Source of the DNA: Pectinophora gossypiella
Lineage: Eukaryota; Arthropoda; Insecta; Lepidoptera; Gelechiidae
Direction of reading: 5' to 3'
NCBI RefSeq assembly: GCF_024362695.1
Contig: NC_065421.1
Span: forward strand, 9,796,598 to 9,860,597
Length of the DNA: 64,000 nucleotides
Positions 1-11,190 of the stretch are shown one piece after another; the first letter of the stretch is position 1; each line of letters opens with the position of its first letter. Under the pieces are notes generated by a model. That model saw only the letters and a list, made by a program, of their open reading frames with translations. It was not told the DNA's origin and made no database searches. A program made the position numbers and the translations under genes.

Positions 1-108
1 TGACAATACAATACAATACAAATACACTTTATTGCACTAAAATAAAAAGAAATAATTACAAAGACTCTTAACTAAGTACATGGCAAATGGCGGCCTTATC
101 GCTTGACA
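1..108 (-). repeat. LINE 3'-end fragment
   Basis: On the plus strand this reads as a run of CAATA units followed by a segment ending in ACTTTATTGCAC and GGCGGCCTTATCGCT. The same string recurs at 53,320-53,505 and, more weakly, at 54,725-54,850. Read on the minus strand it ends in GTGCAATAAAGT, a typical 3' end with a polyadenylation signal. It is cut by the window edge. Confidence 0.5.
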
Positions 109-207
109 TGTGTTTGTATTGCGCACTTACTTTTATATGCGCAAATGTCAAATTGCAACATTGCTTTCTTAGATGAATTGCTTTGATGTGGCCATTTTAA
201 CCCCCCA
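109..207. repeat. MITE family 5 (one arm)
   Basis: This carries the terminal sequence GATGTGGCCATTTTAA preceded by GCTTTCTTAGATGAATTGCT. The full element, with both arms, is at 62,955-63,093, and a fragment is at 61,790-61,850. The left arm is not visible here. Confidence 0.5.
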
Positions 208-635
208 GATGTAACTTTAAAGGTTCCCGAAAATACGCATAAATCCGATAATCACGTGGCTTGAATAAACTTGAAGTTTACGTCCAAATTACCATATGTG
301 GATAACTTCACTATAAACAAGGGACACTTGGAGAATACTAAATGCATTTACAATATCAAATATAGAACATTCTATACTTATGGCCCGAGGTCATAAAGTA
401 CAAAGAAGTTTTATCGATATCAAAGTTTCCGCATGAACATTGTCTACTCCACGTTCATATTTTTATACTTATCATTGTTCTATGTTGGACCAAATATAGA
501 AAAAAAACATAGCATGCTTTTAGATGCTTAGTTCCAGCCACGTCGTTACAAAAGTTACCTACGTACTTAAGTATATGGCGTGAACTGGTGACCTTTCGCC
601 ATATGGTTTATTAGGGTCTATATTAGATTTTCTAA
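208..635. other. No recognised feature
   Basis: AT-rich DNA with no coding signal and no repeat that I could match elsewhere in the window. Confidence 0.4.
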
Positions 636-905
636 CGTGACTTATTGTAGATTTGCCGCAGATGGCATTAACTACTTGGCCGGACAAATGAGGAGCGCTG
701 AAGGCTCTCACCCCGTACAACGTTTAAGACAATCGGCGTCGGCGTCGTCTGAAAGGAAAAAATATTTGAAAAAATTAATCGACCCTAGTGGGTCGATAGC
801 GATAAGCGCTGATTGAGGGAAATCGTCGACCACGCCGGCGGGATCGATATCGGGGTCCTGAAGTGTTTGGTGTCGCGAGCTGATTGGCCACCTCTATGCT
901 AGAGT
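636..905 (+). repeat. Unclassified repeat URep-1
   Basis: A repeat of about 265 bp that starts near GACTTATTGTAGATTTGCCG and contains GGCCGGACAAATG, GCGCTGAAGGCTCTCACC and CGACCCTAGTGGGTCGATAG. Long copies are at 7,145-7,452 (-), 14,485-14,756 (+), 29,703-29,966 (+) and 46,294-46,526 (+). Short pieces occur elsewhere, including the right edge of the window. It has no coding signal and its class is uncertain; it could be a LINE 3' region or a SINE. Confidence 0.7.
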
Positions 906-1029
906 ACTCTATATTAGAAAGCATACGTTTAATACTACGTTACTTATAAAAATTATTATCATTTTAATCAAGATTATATTATATAGAATTATAAATATGT
1001 ACTTAGATTAAACATTATGCTAATTTACT

Positions 1030-1353
1030 GGCCCCGATTCCTGCATACCCCTAATTTTAATTTAAGTTATACCCGTCATTTCCTTATCCGCCGATATGGA
1101 ACTGGACGGATGATTGTCAATAACAATTTTAAAATGAATGAATAACCCCGGCGAATAAAGTAGGCATCTTGCTAATATGCAACCCGTTTTATGTGTGCTG
1201 TCAACTTAATTATGTCGGGGCTTAGTATATAACATTTTGGGGCAGCTTTTTTTGCTGCTTGCCTGAAATTGACGAGTGTTCCATAAAGTTTATACCTGTC
1301 GATTACCCGTCCCTTTCCTTTTCGGCGGATAAGAAAATGACAGGAATTAGCAC
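1030..1353 (+). repeat. MITE family 2
   Basis: It begins GGCCCCGATTCCTGCA and contains TCCTTATCCGCCGATA, AATAACCCCGGCGAATAAA and its inverse arm CCCGTCCCTTTCC. Better copies at 7,680-8,026 and 21,495-21,848 end in the inverted terminal sequence. Here the right arm has lost its last part. It is about 350 bp when complete and has no coding capacity. Confidence 0.7.
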
Positions 1354-1920
1354 CACTATTAGGTTAAACTAATATTATGCCCATTTATGTTATGTTGTCT
1401 GTAATGCGGACTTATGTTATGAAGACTTCAAAAAAAGTGGTTTCTTGTGCCTTATGGTTGTACGGACCCCAAATCAGTATTTGAGTATAATCATCAATTA
1501 GGCTTCAAATATAATTACAGTTTCCGTTCTCGGCTTCAAGGCACAATTTTCTAACCAGGCCACGTCCCTTCCGCGTCCCGTAGGTCATCGCCACATTAAA
1601 AGAACGGAAGTAAAATAAATTGTACCAACTTTGACACTTTAATACAAGCTCTAAGCAATTTCTCTTCGTCAACAGAGAAGCCAACAAGATTACTTTTTCT
1701 CGTAAATCAAAGTATATTCGCGTATGAAGGACGTTTAAAAGACACCTCACCTACGGGTTGGAAAGTTTTCATAAACCTTAATGGAGTTAGATTAGTTTTG
1801 TAAGAATTGAATTTGGAACATACCTCACGAGCAATTTCGTGTAAGTGGTTACTTTTGTCATGTTACATAAAATTACTGTTCAAGAAGTCTAAGTAACATC
1901 TCTAGGTGACGTCGCTGTAT
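1354..1920. other. No recognised feature
   Basis: No exon, RNA gene or matched repeat seen. The short open frame at 1,505-1,750 has no recognisable domain. Confidence 0.4.
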
Positions 1921-1924
1921 TTTT

Positions 1925-2140
1925 AACCCCCGACGCAAAAACGACGGGGTGTTTTAAGTTTGACGTGTCTGTGTGTGTGTGTGTAAATGTGTTGTGTCCG
2001 TCTGTTGCGTCATAGCTCCCAAACGGATGATCCGATTTTAATGCGGTTTTTTTGTTTGAAAGGTATATCAGTCGAGAGTGTTCTTAGCTATGTTTGGTGG
2101 GAATCTTTGTCATAATAATTGAGTACTTTTTTTGGTCGGG
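1925..2140. repeat. Probable interspersed repeat with GT run
   Basis: A (GT)n tract at about 1,968-1,985 is followed by GTCATAGCTCCCAAACGGAT and a segment of the type often seen as a dispersed repeat in Lepidoptera. I see no second copy in this window, so the call rests on general resemblance. Confidence 0.3.
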
Positions 2141-3569
2141 GTTTTTTTTTTAATTTTTAATTTATATTCTACTTTTTATCTATAATAACATACGGAATTT
2201 CGTAGCGGCCCTGATATATTTAATATTTCTTAGAAATTGGGAGCCCTGTCGGAGTTTTTGGTGGCTTCTAGCTAGGTGTTGTGTGGTTGATCACCGACCT
2301 TACAGTACAACTCACTTGAAACGAAGAGTCGTAAATGCCCTGTTAATAAAATATTTATTGACAGTACAACTAGAAACAACATTTAATTCAAAGTTTAATA
2401 TCAATTCTGTTGAAAATAATTACTCTAATCGATTGGAGAACTTTCCAAATGACGTAAGAATAAATTAAAATAAATAATTCTCGTTGATAATTTGCGATGT
2501 TGAATCTATAGAAAACCATGAAGCTTCAGAAAAAATAGAATACGAGGCAAATGTTAAAATAAAATCCGACTACGCTGTATTGTAGTCCCTGCCTCTGGTA
2601 CATGAGTATAAATGAAAAAAGATAATACGCGGGAAAAATTCTCCCGCGCTGTCAAGTTCAGGGTTGCAGCCATCTTGTTTTGGTGACTTCACAAGACACA
2701 TTTCCTATATTACGCGGAAAATCCGAGCAACGAACAGGAAAATAAAACTTATGTTTTTTGTTTGGTTATGTTGTTCTGTTATTCCAAATTAGATTTATGT
2801 TTTTATTCCCTTATGAGTATTTGATTTCACAGATAAAGTAGGTAGGTAGGACCCCTATTTAAATTGTAATTATAGGGTTGCCGACGTTTCTGTCTCTACT
2901 GATATGATCTAACCAAGGTATGTCAATAATTCGATTTATATTGGGCTTTTTGGCAGGAACGGGAACAGGACAGTTGCTTTCTTCATTGAATAATCTAAAT
3001 AATTAATACGAAGTGGTGTTTTGTGGTTAATGATCGCATTAACTTAGTCGGAAAACATTCGCGACAGTATTATTATATCGGAATATTCAATGAACAAAGT
3101 GTATCTATCTATATTCGCTTCATGCCAACAAGCCGCTTCATAACTCGAATGTTTATACGGACTTTTGAGTTAATTCGTTTGGGGTTTGAGTAGGAGTCTG
3201 CACCGTGGGTGGGGCTTAGGTCTCATCATTCATCGTCATCACCTTTCATAATTTCATTAATCATCAAAAAAAATACGTAAGACATGGCTGTATGGCTGTA
3301 TGGGCATAGTTGCCTTTGCCTTACCCTTCGAGGAAAACAAAAAAAAATCAATTTATGTTGAAAAAGATAGTAGAAACTTTTAGAATTTGTGTGTATTTGA
3401 ATTGTATGACCAGAAATTTCTTTGTCAATTCCAATAATTTTAGGTTTATTTAAGGTTATTATTTCAACCACATAACGGTACAGGGCGATGTCTATTTTTA
3501 ACATAGAGGCTAAAGGTGTAAAAGCCTTTTGATGAATATTTCGTAGAATCAGGCGTTACTGTGCGGAAA
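2141..3569. other. No recognised feature
   Basis: AT-rich sequence with short open frames (2,283-2,468 and 3,226-3,504 minus) that have no domain, splice context or repeat identity I could recognise. Confidence 0.4.
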
Positions 3570-3738
3570 TCAATTACAGGCAAGTAAAGGCCATATGTCA
3601 CTACGACACAATGATGGCACCACAGTCCCACTACCAATAAATTTCATGTAGTTGGCACCAACTAACAAGACACCAGGTAAAGTCTCTTCTTCTGTCGTGT
3701 GGGTTGTGAGGTGGAGTATCAACCTCACCAACCCAAAC
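3570..3738 (-). repeat. Repeat URep-3 plus SINE-1 tail fragment
   Basis: The sequences GTTGGCACCAACTAACAAGA and CACCAGGT match in inverted form the stretch at 19,365-19,480 and partly 7,035-7,095. The last 50 bp (GTCGTGTGGGTTGTGAGGTG) are the 3' tail of the tRNA-headed SINE on the minus strand. Confidence 0.4.
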
Positions 3739-3854
3739 TTTAAAGTTGAAACTTTACAGTTAACAAAGTTTGCGTTGTTTGAGTTGTTTAAGGTAAGCAC
3801 CTCTTTTTATAGGCAGATAAAATAACTATTATTTTTATGTTTCATGTCTGTCTG

Positions 3855-4098
3855 TTCTTCTTCTTCTATCGTGTGGGTTGTGAGGTGGAGTACCAACTTC
3901 ATCAACCCTGGTGTCAGGGTAACTATTGAGCCGCCAAAGGCCCCTGACATGGCTCATGTAACGACTACTTACTTACATCAGTAAGTAGTAACCGGGACCA
4001 ACGGCTTAACGTGCCTTCCGAAGCACGGATCACCCTAACGGGAATCGAGCCCAGGACCTCCGGATCGTGAGCCCAACGCTCAACCACTGGACCACGAT
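3855..4098 (-). mobile_element. SINE-1 (tRNA-headed SINE)
   Basis: Read on the minus strand it has a tRNA-like head with the A-box region GTGGTCCAGTGGTTGAGCGT and a B-box region around GGTCCTGGGCTCGATTCCCG. Then come the core GCTTCGGAAGGCACGTTAAG and a tail with CTGACACCAGGGTTGATGA ending in repeated AGAAGA. The piece between head and core is deleted in this copy. The family has more than a dozen copies in the window. Confidence 0.8.
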
Positions 4099-4464
4099 CA
4101 AATGTATTACGTTGTAGCATTGATAGTCGTAAGGCCCAATAGTCTTTTGAAATCTAAGCCCTATTGTTTAATATTGTTTCTGAAAATACAAAAACCAAAT
4201 ACAGTCTCGAAATCTCGGCCTTACGAGGGAAGAAATTTAAAGGTTGGTTCAAAAGAAACCGGCGAGCATGCATTACTACTTATATAAAAACAACGAACTA
4301 AAAAGTATAAGAAAACAGCAAACTAGTTTTTACCATAACTGTAGTATAACATCAAAACTCGCTCGACGTAGAGGGAAAATAAGGCCACTCGTCGTAAAGA
4401 GACTCGCCGTAGCGAGGGTCGCCGTTCGGATAGTCGCTGTCAATGCTACAATTCGAAATGAAGA

Positions 4465-4545
4465 TTATCTTGATCGTAGTCAGTGGAATTCCGTAGTCTC
4501 TAATTACCTCAACGAGAAATAGACGTAATGTTATGGATGTGTATG
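4465..4545 (+). mobile_element. RTE-type LINE 3' tail (family b), short fragment
   Basis: It translates to the tail pattern DRSQWNSVVSNYLNEK, matching DRSKWNSIVSAYPGG at 8,150 and other copies. This is the extreme C-terminus of a non-LTR retrotransposon ORF. The flanks are degenerate. Confidence 0.5.
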
Positions 4546-4907
4546 TAACCCTTCAACATTTTTTCTATGAAAGTAAAACAAATATTAAGTAAGTAGAATA
4601 TTCTCTTAATGTATACTCACAGACTACAAAGAAAACCGTATAAATGGGTTTCCTTTTTAATTTATTCAATCTAAGATGGCGGTAAAAAATATTGAAAGCG
4701 TTTCTAACTCAGGAGGCGAGAAGTAGGTCGATTGGATTAGATTTTCATCGGGAAATCGCTGTTGGGGAAAAAAGCTTCGATGTCATTATCATTTGCGGGT
4801 GACGGAGGAAAATAAGGTAATGAAATACTAGAATGCAGGGAAGTTTTTTAAAAATAAAATTGAAAGAAAGAACATCGTGGAGAGCCGTTAAGTCTACCAT
4901 TTTTGAG

Positions 4908-5225
4908 ACCTCATCATCATCATCAGCCCATTAACGTCCCCACTGCTGCGGCACGCGCCTTCCCTATGGATGGATAGGGAGATCGGGCCTTAAACCATCA
5001 CGCGGGCCCAGTGCGGATTGATGGTTATTAACGACTGCTAATGCAGCCGGGACCAACGGCTTAACGTGCCTTCCGAAGCACGGAGGAGCTCGAGATGACA
5101 ACTTTTTTTTTGTGGTCACCCATCCTATGACCGGCCTTTGCGAAAGTTGCTTAACTTCAACAATCGCAGACCGAGCGCATATAGCGCCGCGCCACCGAGC
5201 TCCTCACTACCTCACTACGGCATAA
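4908..5225 (-). mobile_element. 5S-rRNA-derived SINE, near-complete
   Basis: On the minus strand the element starts GAGGAGCTCGGTGGCGCGGC and contains GAAGTTAAGCAAC (5,146-5,158) and GGATGGGTGACC (5,114-5,125). These two strings are the internal promoter elements (box A and box C) of 5S rRNA. The SINE core GCTTCGGAAGGCACGTTAAG follows, then a tail ending GGGGACGTTAATGGGCTGAT and (ATG)n. It is not a functional 5S gene: spacing is altered, a poly-A-like run interrupts it, and the rest of 5S is missing. A second, shorter copy is at 61,490-61,752. Confidence 0.85.
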
Positions 5226-5324
5226 CAAAGGCAAGGGTAAGGGTAAGGGTGGGCAAGCTTTAGCCATAGACCTCATATAACAAATAGACAATCAATCTCG
5301 GTAGAAATGTGCCCGCGGCAAATC

Positions 5325-5392
5325 TTGTCACTTACCGGGTGAGAGCCTTCAGCGCTCCCAATTTGTCCGGCCTAGTAGTTACTTATCTTCCA
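5325..5392 (-). repeat. URep-1 fragment
   Basis: The string ACCGGGTGAGAGCCTTCAGC followed by ATTTGTCCGGCC is the inverse of the URep-1 interior. Confidence 0.65.
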
Positions 5393-6134
5393 AATTACCT
5401 ATCTGATTTGAATGAATGAGATATCAATAACTTCGAAATTAGACTCCGGGTAACTAGGTTAGATAGTGTATAAAAATACTTGATTTTTTTATCTGTTCCA
5501 CTGAATTAGGTATTAATTGAAAGAACTTTAAAAACCTTTATAAGGTTTCTAACATAATTTGTCCAGGACTTATATACGGAAACCGAAAATAAAAAATAAA
5601 AACTTAATTTTCAGTGACGGCTTTTTAGCCGGATTTTAGTTTTTAATTAGGTAATGGCCGATCCAGATCATTATCATCATCAGGCCTCGTACATTTATTT
5701 AGTGTTGAAGCACCAATGCGCCGTGAAACTTTAAATATAAACAATAATATAATTAAACATATGAAACTTAGGCGTAAACAATTTAAAAACATATTTAATT
5801 TTCACACATCATTCATTATCTCGCAGAACCTCAGACACTCTTTACATCTTTTCCAGATGATTTATGCAGTGTCTAGGAGGCCGATGCAGATAATTCATTA
5901 TAAAAGCTACCATTTTAGTACCTACTCTTATAAAAATTAAAACAGAAATTGTCTGCAATAAATAAAACAGTATTATGCCATCGTTCCTCGTCTTTATTGC
6001 AAGTGCATTAAAGTTTAATTGCGAATGGCTTCTAAAACCCACGCGCACGTTCTAACACAGGAATTAAAACCTCTTACGGTATTAGAAAAAGTAATTCCAT
6101 CTTATACCGTCTATAACAAGCATAAATAACCTAT
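5393..6134. other. No recognised feature
   Basis: AT-rich DNA; short overlapping open frames at 5,716-6,048 on both strands show no domain. Confidence 0.4.
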
Positions 6135-6398
6135 TTATGTCCTACTGCATGGTACTGGCCTCTCAATCAATCGGAGGAAATATAGAACATACTCCACCAC
6201 GCTGCTCCACTACGAGTTAATGGAGATATTTGGGCCTATCCCGAGACGCTTTACGTTATTTCCGAAACACGGAGTCTTACATTTTCCAGATAGTCAGATG
6301 ATTCTTCGGCAGCTCAATAATAACCCTGACACCAGGATTGATGAGGTTGGTAATTCACCTCACAACCCACACGATAGAAGAAGAGAAAAGAGGTTGAT
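6135..6398. mobile_element. Chimeric SINE: SINE-2 (minus) joined to SINE-1 tail (plus)
   Basis: Positions 6,135-6,312 read as the SINE-2 tail and shared core on the minus strand (TCCACCACGCTGCTCCACTA; TTTCCGAAACACGGA). From about 6,313 the sequence switches to the plus-strand SINE-1 tail (CTCAATAATAACCCTGACAC through CACAACCCACACGATAGAAG). The join may reflect two insertions or a rearrangement. Confidence 0.6.
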
Positions 6399-6564
6399 AC
6401 GAATTTTAAGGTTAAGATTTAGTTTTTTTGTATTTTTTTTAATTTAACAATTTACTTTTAGACGAGTTCTAAAGTTAATTATTTTCTTCTAATTTAGCAT
6501 ACTATGTTACTACAATGTTAGGTATTTTAAATTTTTTGTTATCTTTTTACCGCTGTTAACAGTC

Positions 6565-6858
6565 TACGTGGTTTAATGCTTAGAACAGTAGGATCATGAT
6601 GGATTTCCGGGGTTCGATTCCCCATGGAAACATTATCCAAATCGCTTTCTGAGACTGTCCTTTGTTTGGCTAGGACATTGCAGGCTGATCACCTGATTGT
6701 CCGAAAGTAAGACGATCCGCGCTTCGGAAAGCACGTTAAGCCGTTGGTCCCGGTTACTACTTACGTGTAAGTACGTAGTCGTTACATGAGTTATGTCAGG
6801 GGCTGGTAAGGTGGAGAGGTTGGTAACCCACCTCACAACCCACACGATAGAAAAAGAA
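6565..6858 (+). mobile_element. SINE-1, full-length but diverged head
   Basis: The head has a GGGGTTCGATTCCCC B box. A CTTTGTTTGGCTAGGACATT segment, the core (GCTTCGGAAAGCACGTTAAG) and the tail to CACACGATAGAAAAAG follow. The head is too diverged to be a working tRNA. Confidence 0.75.
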
Positions 6859-7034
6859 GTTGACAAATAAAAGAGAAAATAACCATTCCCTTATGTTTAC
6901 CGTGGAATAAAATATCTTCGCTTTTCGAGTTTATATAACCTCCATTTTCCTCTTATTTACACGTGTACTGTGCTACGGAAAATTCTGCTGATATTTTGGA
7001 CAAATGCCTATTATAGCCTTAGGGTTGTATCTCA

Positions 7035-7452
7035 CTAGGACTCTAAGGTGGCACAACCATTGTGGCGCCACCAACAAAATGTATGCAGTTGACACCTACC
7101 GCCCGCTTAGGGAAAAGTATCGAAAATGATAAGTATCGGCGCCCGAAGGACGTAATATACGATCCCGATGGCCGGATTACTCTAGCCATAGAGGCGGCCA
7201 ATCAGCTCGCAACACCAAACACTTCAGAACCCCGATACCGACCCAGCCGGCGTGATCGATGTTTCCCTCATTCAGCGCTTATCACTACCTACTAGGTTCG
7301 ATAATCTTTCAAATATTATCCTCTCAGACGACGCCCTGAGCCGAGGTTCGCGGCCAACTGGGCACCCTCAGGCTTGCTGTCTTAAATTTTGTACCGGGTG
7401 AGCCCTCAGCGCTCCCCATTTGTCCGGCCAAGTAGTTAATGCCATTTTCGAC
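7035..7452 (-). repeat. URep-1 copy with URep-3 flank
   Basis: The minus strand shows GGCCGGACAAATGGGGAGCG, then GGCTCACCCGGTACAAAATT, then the CGACCC... ATAGCGATAAGCGCTGA blocks out of order with deletions. The first 60 bp (GTGGCGCCACCAACAAAATG) match 19,400-19,420. Confidence 0.6.
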
Positions 7453-7679
7453 CTTATTACAAAAGGAAGACTAAAGATAAACTAGATTTAACAGTCATCC
7501 GCACCACGAAAAAAGTTGACGGAGTTTAATGAAACTAATTGACAAGTTTGTATAATAATTCTATGCAGAATCTGCGACATGAGCGCCGCGATTGCGGGAC
7601 TTCTCTCATCACTATACCAACATTATATTAAACCAAGTTTTTTTCTTTCTCTTTTAGTCTTCGTTTATAATAACAGAGT

Positions 7680-8026
7680 GGCCCCGATTCCAGCAGACAC
7701 GTCCTAATTTAATTTTAAGTTATACTTACCTGTCATTTTCTTATCCGCCGAAAAGGAAAGGGACAGATAATTGACAGATATTAATTATAAAGTGAATGAA
7801 TGAATCGTAGAATAACCCGGGCCTATCAAATAGGCATCTTGCTGATATGCAACCGGTGTGCTATTGGCTAATGTAAAATTTTGAGAAGGGTGTTTTTTCT
7901 GCATAAAATTGATGTGTGTTCCATATATTCTATGCCTCGATTACCCGTCCCTTTCTTTTTCGGAGGGTAAGAAAATGACAGATATAACTTAAAATAAAAT
8001 TAGACAATGTGAACTGGAATCGGCAC
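7680..8026 (+). repeat. MITE family 2, near-complete
   Basis: Starts GGCCCCGATTCCAGCAGACA and ends in the inverse form TGAACTGGAATCGGCACC. The interior has TCTTATCCGCCGAAAAGG and AATAACCCGGGCCTATCAAA. No coding capacity. Confidence 0.75.
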
Positions 8027-8028
8027 CT

Positions 8029-8065
8029 GGTGTCTTGTTGGTTGGATGCGCAACCAACAAGACAC
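8029..8065. repeat. Perfect 15-bp inverted repeat
   Basis: GTGTCTTGTTGGTTG is followed after six bases by CAACCAACAAGACAC, so the strand could fold into a hairpin. The arm sequence also occurs singly near 3,660 and 19,445, next to URep-3, which suggests a transposon terminus and not a terminator. Confidence 0.6.
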
Positions 8066-8084
8066 AAAGTTAAAAATTATAATA

Positions 8085-8215
8085 ACCGATGTGCGTGTAT
8101 GAAAGGATTAATGAACGTGGAGGAAGCAAGAGAAGTGTGTCAGGATCGAAGCAAATGGAATTCCATAGTCTCTGCTTACCCCGGTGGGTAATAGGCATAT
8201 GTTTATGTATGTAAA
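8085..8215 (+). mobile_element. RTE-type LINE tail (family b)
   Basis: It translates to RCACMKGLMNVEEAREVCQD followed by RSKWNSIVSAYPGG and a stop. This is the C-terminal end of a lepidopteran RTE-like endonuclease/reverse transcriptase ORF. The 5' part is missing. Confidence 0.7.
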
Positions 8216-8509
8216 AATAATAAGAACTTTCCCAAACTAAAGCACAAGATTCGATACCTACAATAAGTGGCCCAAATCAGAGTTTCTATATGGTTTGAAT
8301 ATTAGTCTAATTTACGACTCAATAACAACTTTGAGACGTGTTCGAAGTTTTAACACTCTTGAAAACTTTGACTTGTCAAGTTGTTTAAACTTTGATCAAA
8401 CGAAACTGTGTCGAAAATAGCCCATCTATCAAAACTTAAAATTTATTTTGGGCCTTATGTTCTCAGGGGCTTTTTGTTAACATGGGTATTTTGATATCAA
8501 ACAATAGTT

Positions 8510-8600
8510 TTTTTAACGTGACTTATTATAAATTTGCCCCAGATGGTATTAACTACTTGGCCGGACAAATGAGGAACGCTGCGGGCTGGAGAACCCTCAA
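8510..8600 (+). repeat. URep-1, 5' fragment
   Basis: GTGACTTATTATAAATTTGC through GGCCGGACAAATGAGGAACG matches the start of URep-1. Confidence 0.6.
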
Positions 8601-8754
8601 CTTTTGGTGCCCACAAGTTTAAGTAGACCAAAAATTTAAGATCGCGCAGACAATATTTCAAATTGTATAAGATTTCCTGTTGTATGGTAAAACAAAGGCA
8701 TCATCATCATCATACTGTATGTTAGTTTCGGCCGAAATGGACCACCTGAATGGC

Positions 8755-9010
8755 CTCTTAACCCAGTGGTTGAAAGTTGAACTCAAGATCCGGGATCGAC
8801 TCCCATATATGGGGATATAAGTAAGTAACAAAAAAATCACTTTGTGATCTCTGGTTTAGTTAAGACATTACAGAATGATCACCTGATTGCCCGAAAGTAA
8901 AATGATCCATTGAAATCGTTACATGAGCCATGTCAGGCACCTTTGGCAACTCTGACATCAGGGTTGATGAGGTTGGCAATACGCCTCATAACCCACACGA
9001 TGGAAGAACA
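8755..9010 (+). mobile_element. SINE-1, diverged
   Basis: A degraded head with CCCAGTGGTTGAAAGTT is followed by AATCACTTTGTGATCTCTGG, CATTACAGAATGATCACCTG and the tail CATCAGGGTTGATGAGGTTG to ACACGATGGAAGA. The core segment is deleted. Confidence 0.7.
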
Positions 9011-9379
9011 ATAAAAAAAGTTGCTACACATTGTTACCAGAACTCACAATGTTGTTATTAACTTTCCACTTCATACATCACCGGCACAGATTGTTTCCAA
9101 AGCAAAAGTTCCCGAAAATGTTTAACTTCGTAACGTAAAGCTCAATGGAAAATACCAACCCATGTACCTACTGTATTATACGTAGCAATATCGGCTTTAA
9201 GCATTTAACATAAAGTGTTGTGTTCCGTGCACCGTTCCCTGTGCCGAGATTTTTGTTTCAGCTACTTTTCCGCTGCTTTACACGTTGTGAGAAGCTGCAG
9301 TAATTTTAGGCGAATGTGACATAGCAATTGGATAACGAAAGCAGTACTTATATAAAGCGAAGGTTGGTAGTAGGGCTGG

Positions 9380-9600
9380 CAGAGGAAGACCTAGAAAGAC
9401 GTACATTCACCAAATTCGAGATGTTAGAAAAAGTTCAGTACGATCTACTCTGAACCGGCGTACATGTATGAAACGATTGATGAATGTGGAGGAAGCAAGA
9501 GAAGTATGTCAGGATTGAAGCAAATGGAATTCCATAGGCTCTGCTTACCCCGGTGGGAAATAGGCGTGAGTTTATGTATGTACGTATGTATGTATATAGA
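9380..9600 (+). mobile_element. RTE-type LINE tail (family b)
   Basis: The coding remnants read GRGRPRKTYIHQIRDVRKSS, then a segment TLNRRTCMKRLMNVEEAREV with stop codons and frame breaks. A matching, longer copy is at 28,345-28,632. Confidence 0.65.
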
Positions 9601-10065
9601 CGGTAAACAAAAAATACATTTATGTAAAATTGGCGATTATGTTTCCAACTGAACAAAGGTATTTTTGCGTTTTGAGATCGGGGATAGTCCCTTTATTTTA
9701 AAAAAGGAAAAGATTCTCAAAATGATTTCCTGTTGTTTATCATTCCGACATGACACCTTTTCAATACTTATTTTTTGTATTTAGCAGGCCCCAGTTAACG
9801 TTGTACAGATTCTAATTATGCCCAAATGTAATTTCAAAGTCTGTCGTGAAAATTTCATCTCAGCCGAATTCAATTTTGTTATATTAAATTATAACCGTTT
9901 ACTCTACTGACGGTAAATAAATATAGGATTAAATATTACTCGTTCAAATGAAACATAAGTGAGTTAAAAGTGGCTCCAAATTGTTTATGACTACTTTAAG
10001 CTTTGAGCACCCTTTTAGAGATCATAATCCAGAGTTTGTGTATGTACATACACAGCCTATATTAC
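9601..10065. other. No recognised feature
   Basis: AT-rich DNA without a recognisable gene or repeat. Confidence 0.4.
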
Positions 10066-10187
10066 CTACATACGTCCCATTTCTGGGCAAAGGTCTCCCC
10101 TTAATCTATCACGCTCTTCCACTGCAGCTTGGTAAAATCGGGACCAACGGCTTCACGTGCTTTCCGAAGCACAGAATAATGTTACTT
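10066..10187 (-). mobile_element. SINE-2 fragment
   Basis: The inverse of the SINE-2 tail (CCCATTTCTGGGCAAAGGTC) leads into the core read backwards (CGTGCTTTCCGAAGCAC). The head is absent. Confidence 0.6.
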
Positions 10188-10336
10188 TTTATTTATTTAA
10201 AAGGTACACACAACATGTATCAATCATGGCATGAGAAAACAAAAGGTTACATATGTGGGTAATAACTAGATTGAAACCCAAAACGTGTATATACGGCATG
10301 GTTAGGAAATTTGGTAACGTGAGGTTAGTTGCAGTC

Positions 10337-10664
10337 TTCTTCTTCTATCGTGTGGTTTGTGAAGTGAATTACCAACCTCATCAAAACTGGTGTCAGGGTT
10401 ATTATTGAGCCGCCAAAAGCCCCTGACATGGCTCATGTAACGACAACTTACTTATATCAGTAAGTAGTAACCGGGATCAACAGCTTAACGTGCCTTCCGA
10501 AGCAAGGATCATCTTACTTGTTTTGGCCAATCAAGTGATCAGCCGGTAATGTCCTAACCAAACTAGGGATCACAAAGTGATTTTTGTGATATCTCCCCAC
10601 CGGAATTCGAACAGAGCCTCCGGATCGTGAACCCAACTTTCAGCCACTGGACCACGGAGGCCGT
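10337..10664 (-). mobile_element. SINE-1, full length
   Basis: In plus-strand order: TTCTTCTATCGTGTGGTTTG tail, GGTTATTATTGAGCCGCC, the core, CTAGGGATCACAAAGTGATT, then the tRNA-like head ending CAGCCACTGGACCACGGAGG. All segments of the family are present. Confidence 0.85.
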
Positions 10665-10789
10665 TAAATGCTAAAAAGTGGTTAATTACTACGTAACAAC
10701 AAAATAAAAGAAGAAACAAAAAGTGAAAAGAAACATTCTGTCACGGAGGGTCAAACAAACATGATGCAACCCACAATATCCTATCAAAC

Positions 10790-10866
10790 AGAGTGATTTC
10801 CATAATGTCCCCATTGGGAATCGAACCTCGACCTTCTTCGAATCGCTAGTTCACGGAGGCGGTAAT
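10790..10866 (-). mobile_element. tRNA-like SINE head, isolated
   Basis: GTCCCCATTGGGAATCGAAC and GTTCACGGAGGC are the head of SINE-1 or SINE-2 on the minus strand with no body attached. Confidence 0.5.
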
Positions 10867-11190
10867 GTTTATGTAATTAAAATTTAGTATCGCAATTTGG
10901 AATATTTCAACAGACGAGACGCGGGAATAATAAATGGACAAAGTTTGGACACGTTTAGCGTGATAAATTATGTAGAGCCAACCGTCACTGAAGCACTTGG
11001 TAAATCCTCACTGATGTCGCGAACTGACGTAAGTATCTGCATTTTATGTAGGAACTGATTTACACCTTTTGCGATTGTCATAAAATAGTGATTTCTTAAG
11101 TAAATACTTTTACAGTACGTCCGAAAAGATAAAACAATTGAAAACATTTTGTTTTTCCTCTATTAGTCAATCAATCAACAAATAATTACA
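10867..11190. other. No recognised feature
   Basis: No gene or repeat recognised. Confidence 0.4.

Noticed and set aside
5226..5255. GGTAAG repeats resembling telomeric DNA
   Set aside because: Only about four imperfect units, and the unit is not the insect telomere repeat TTAGG.
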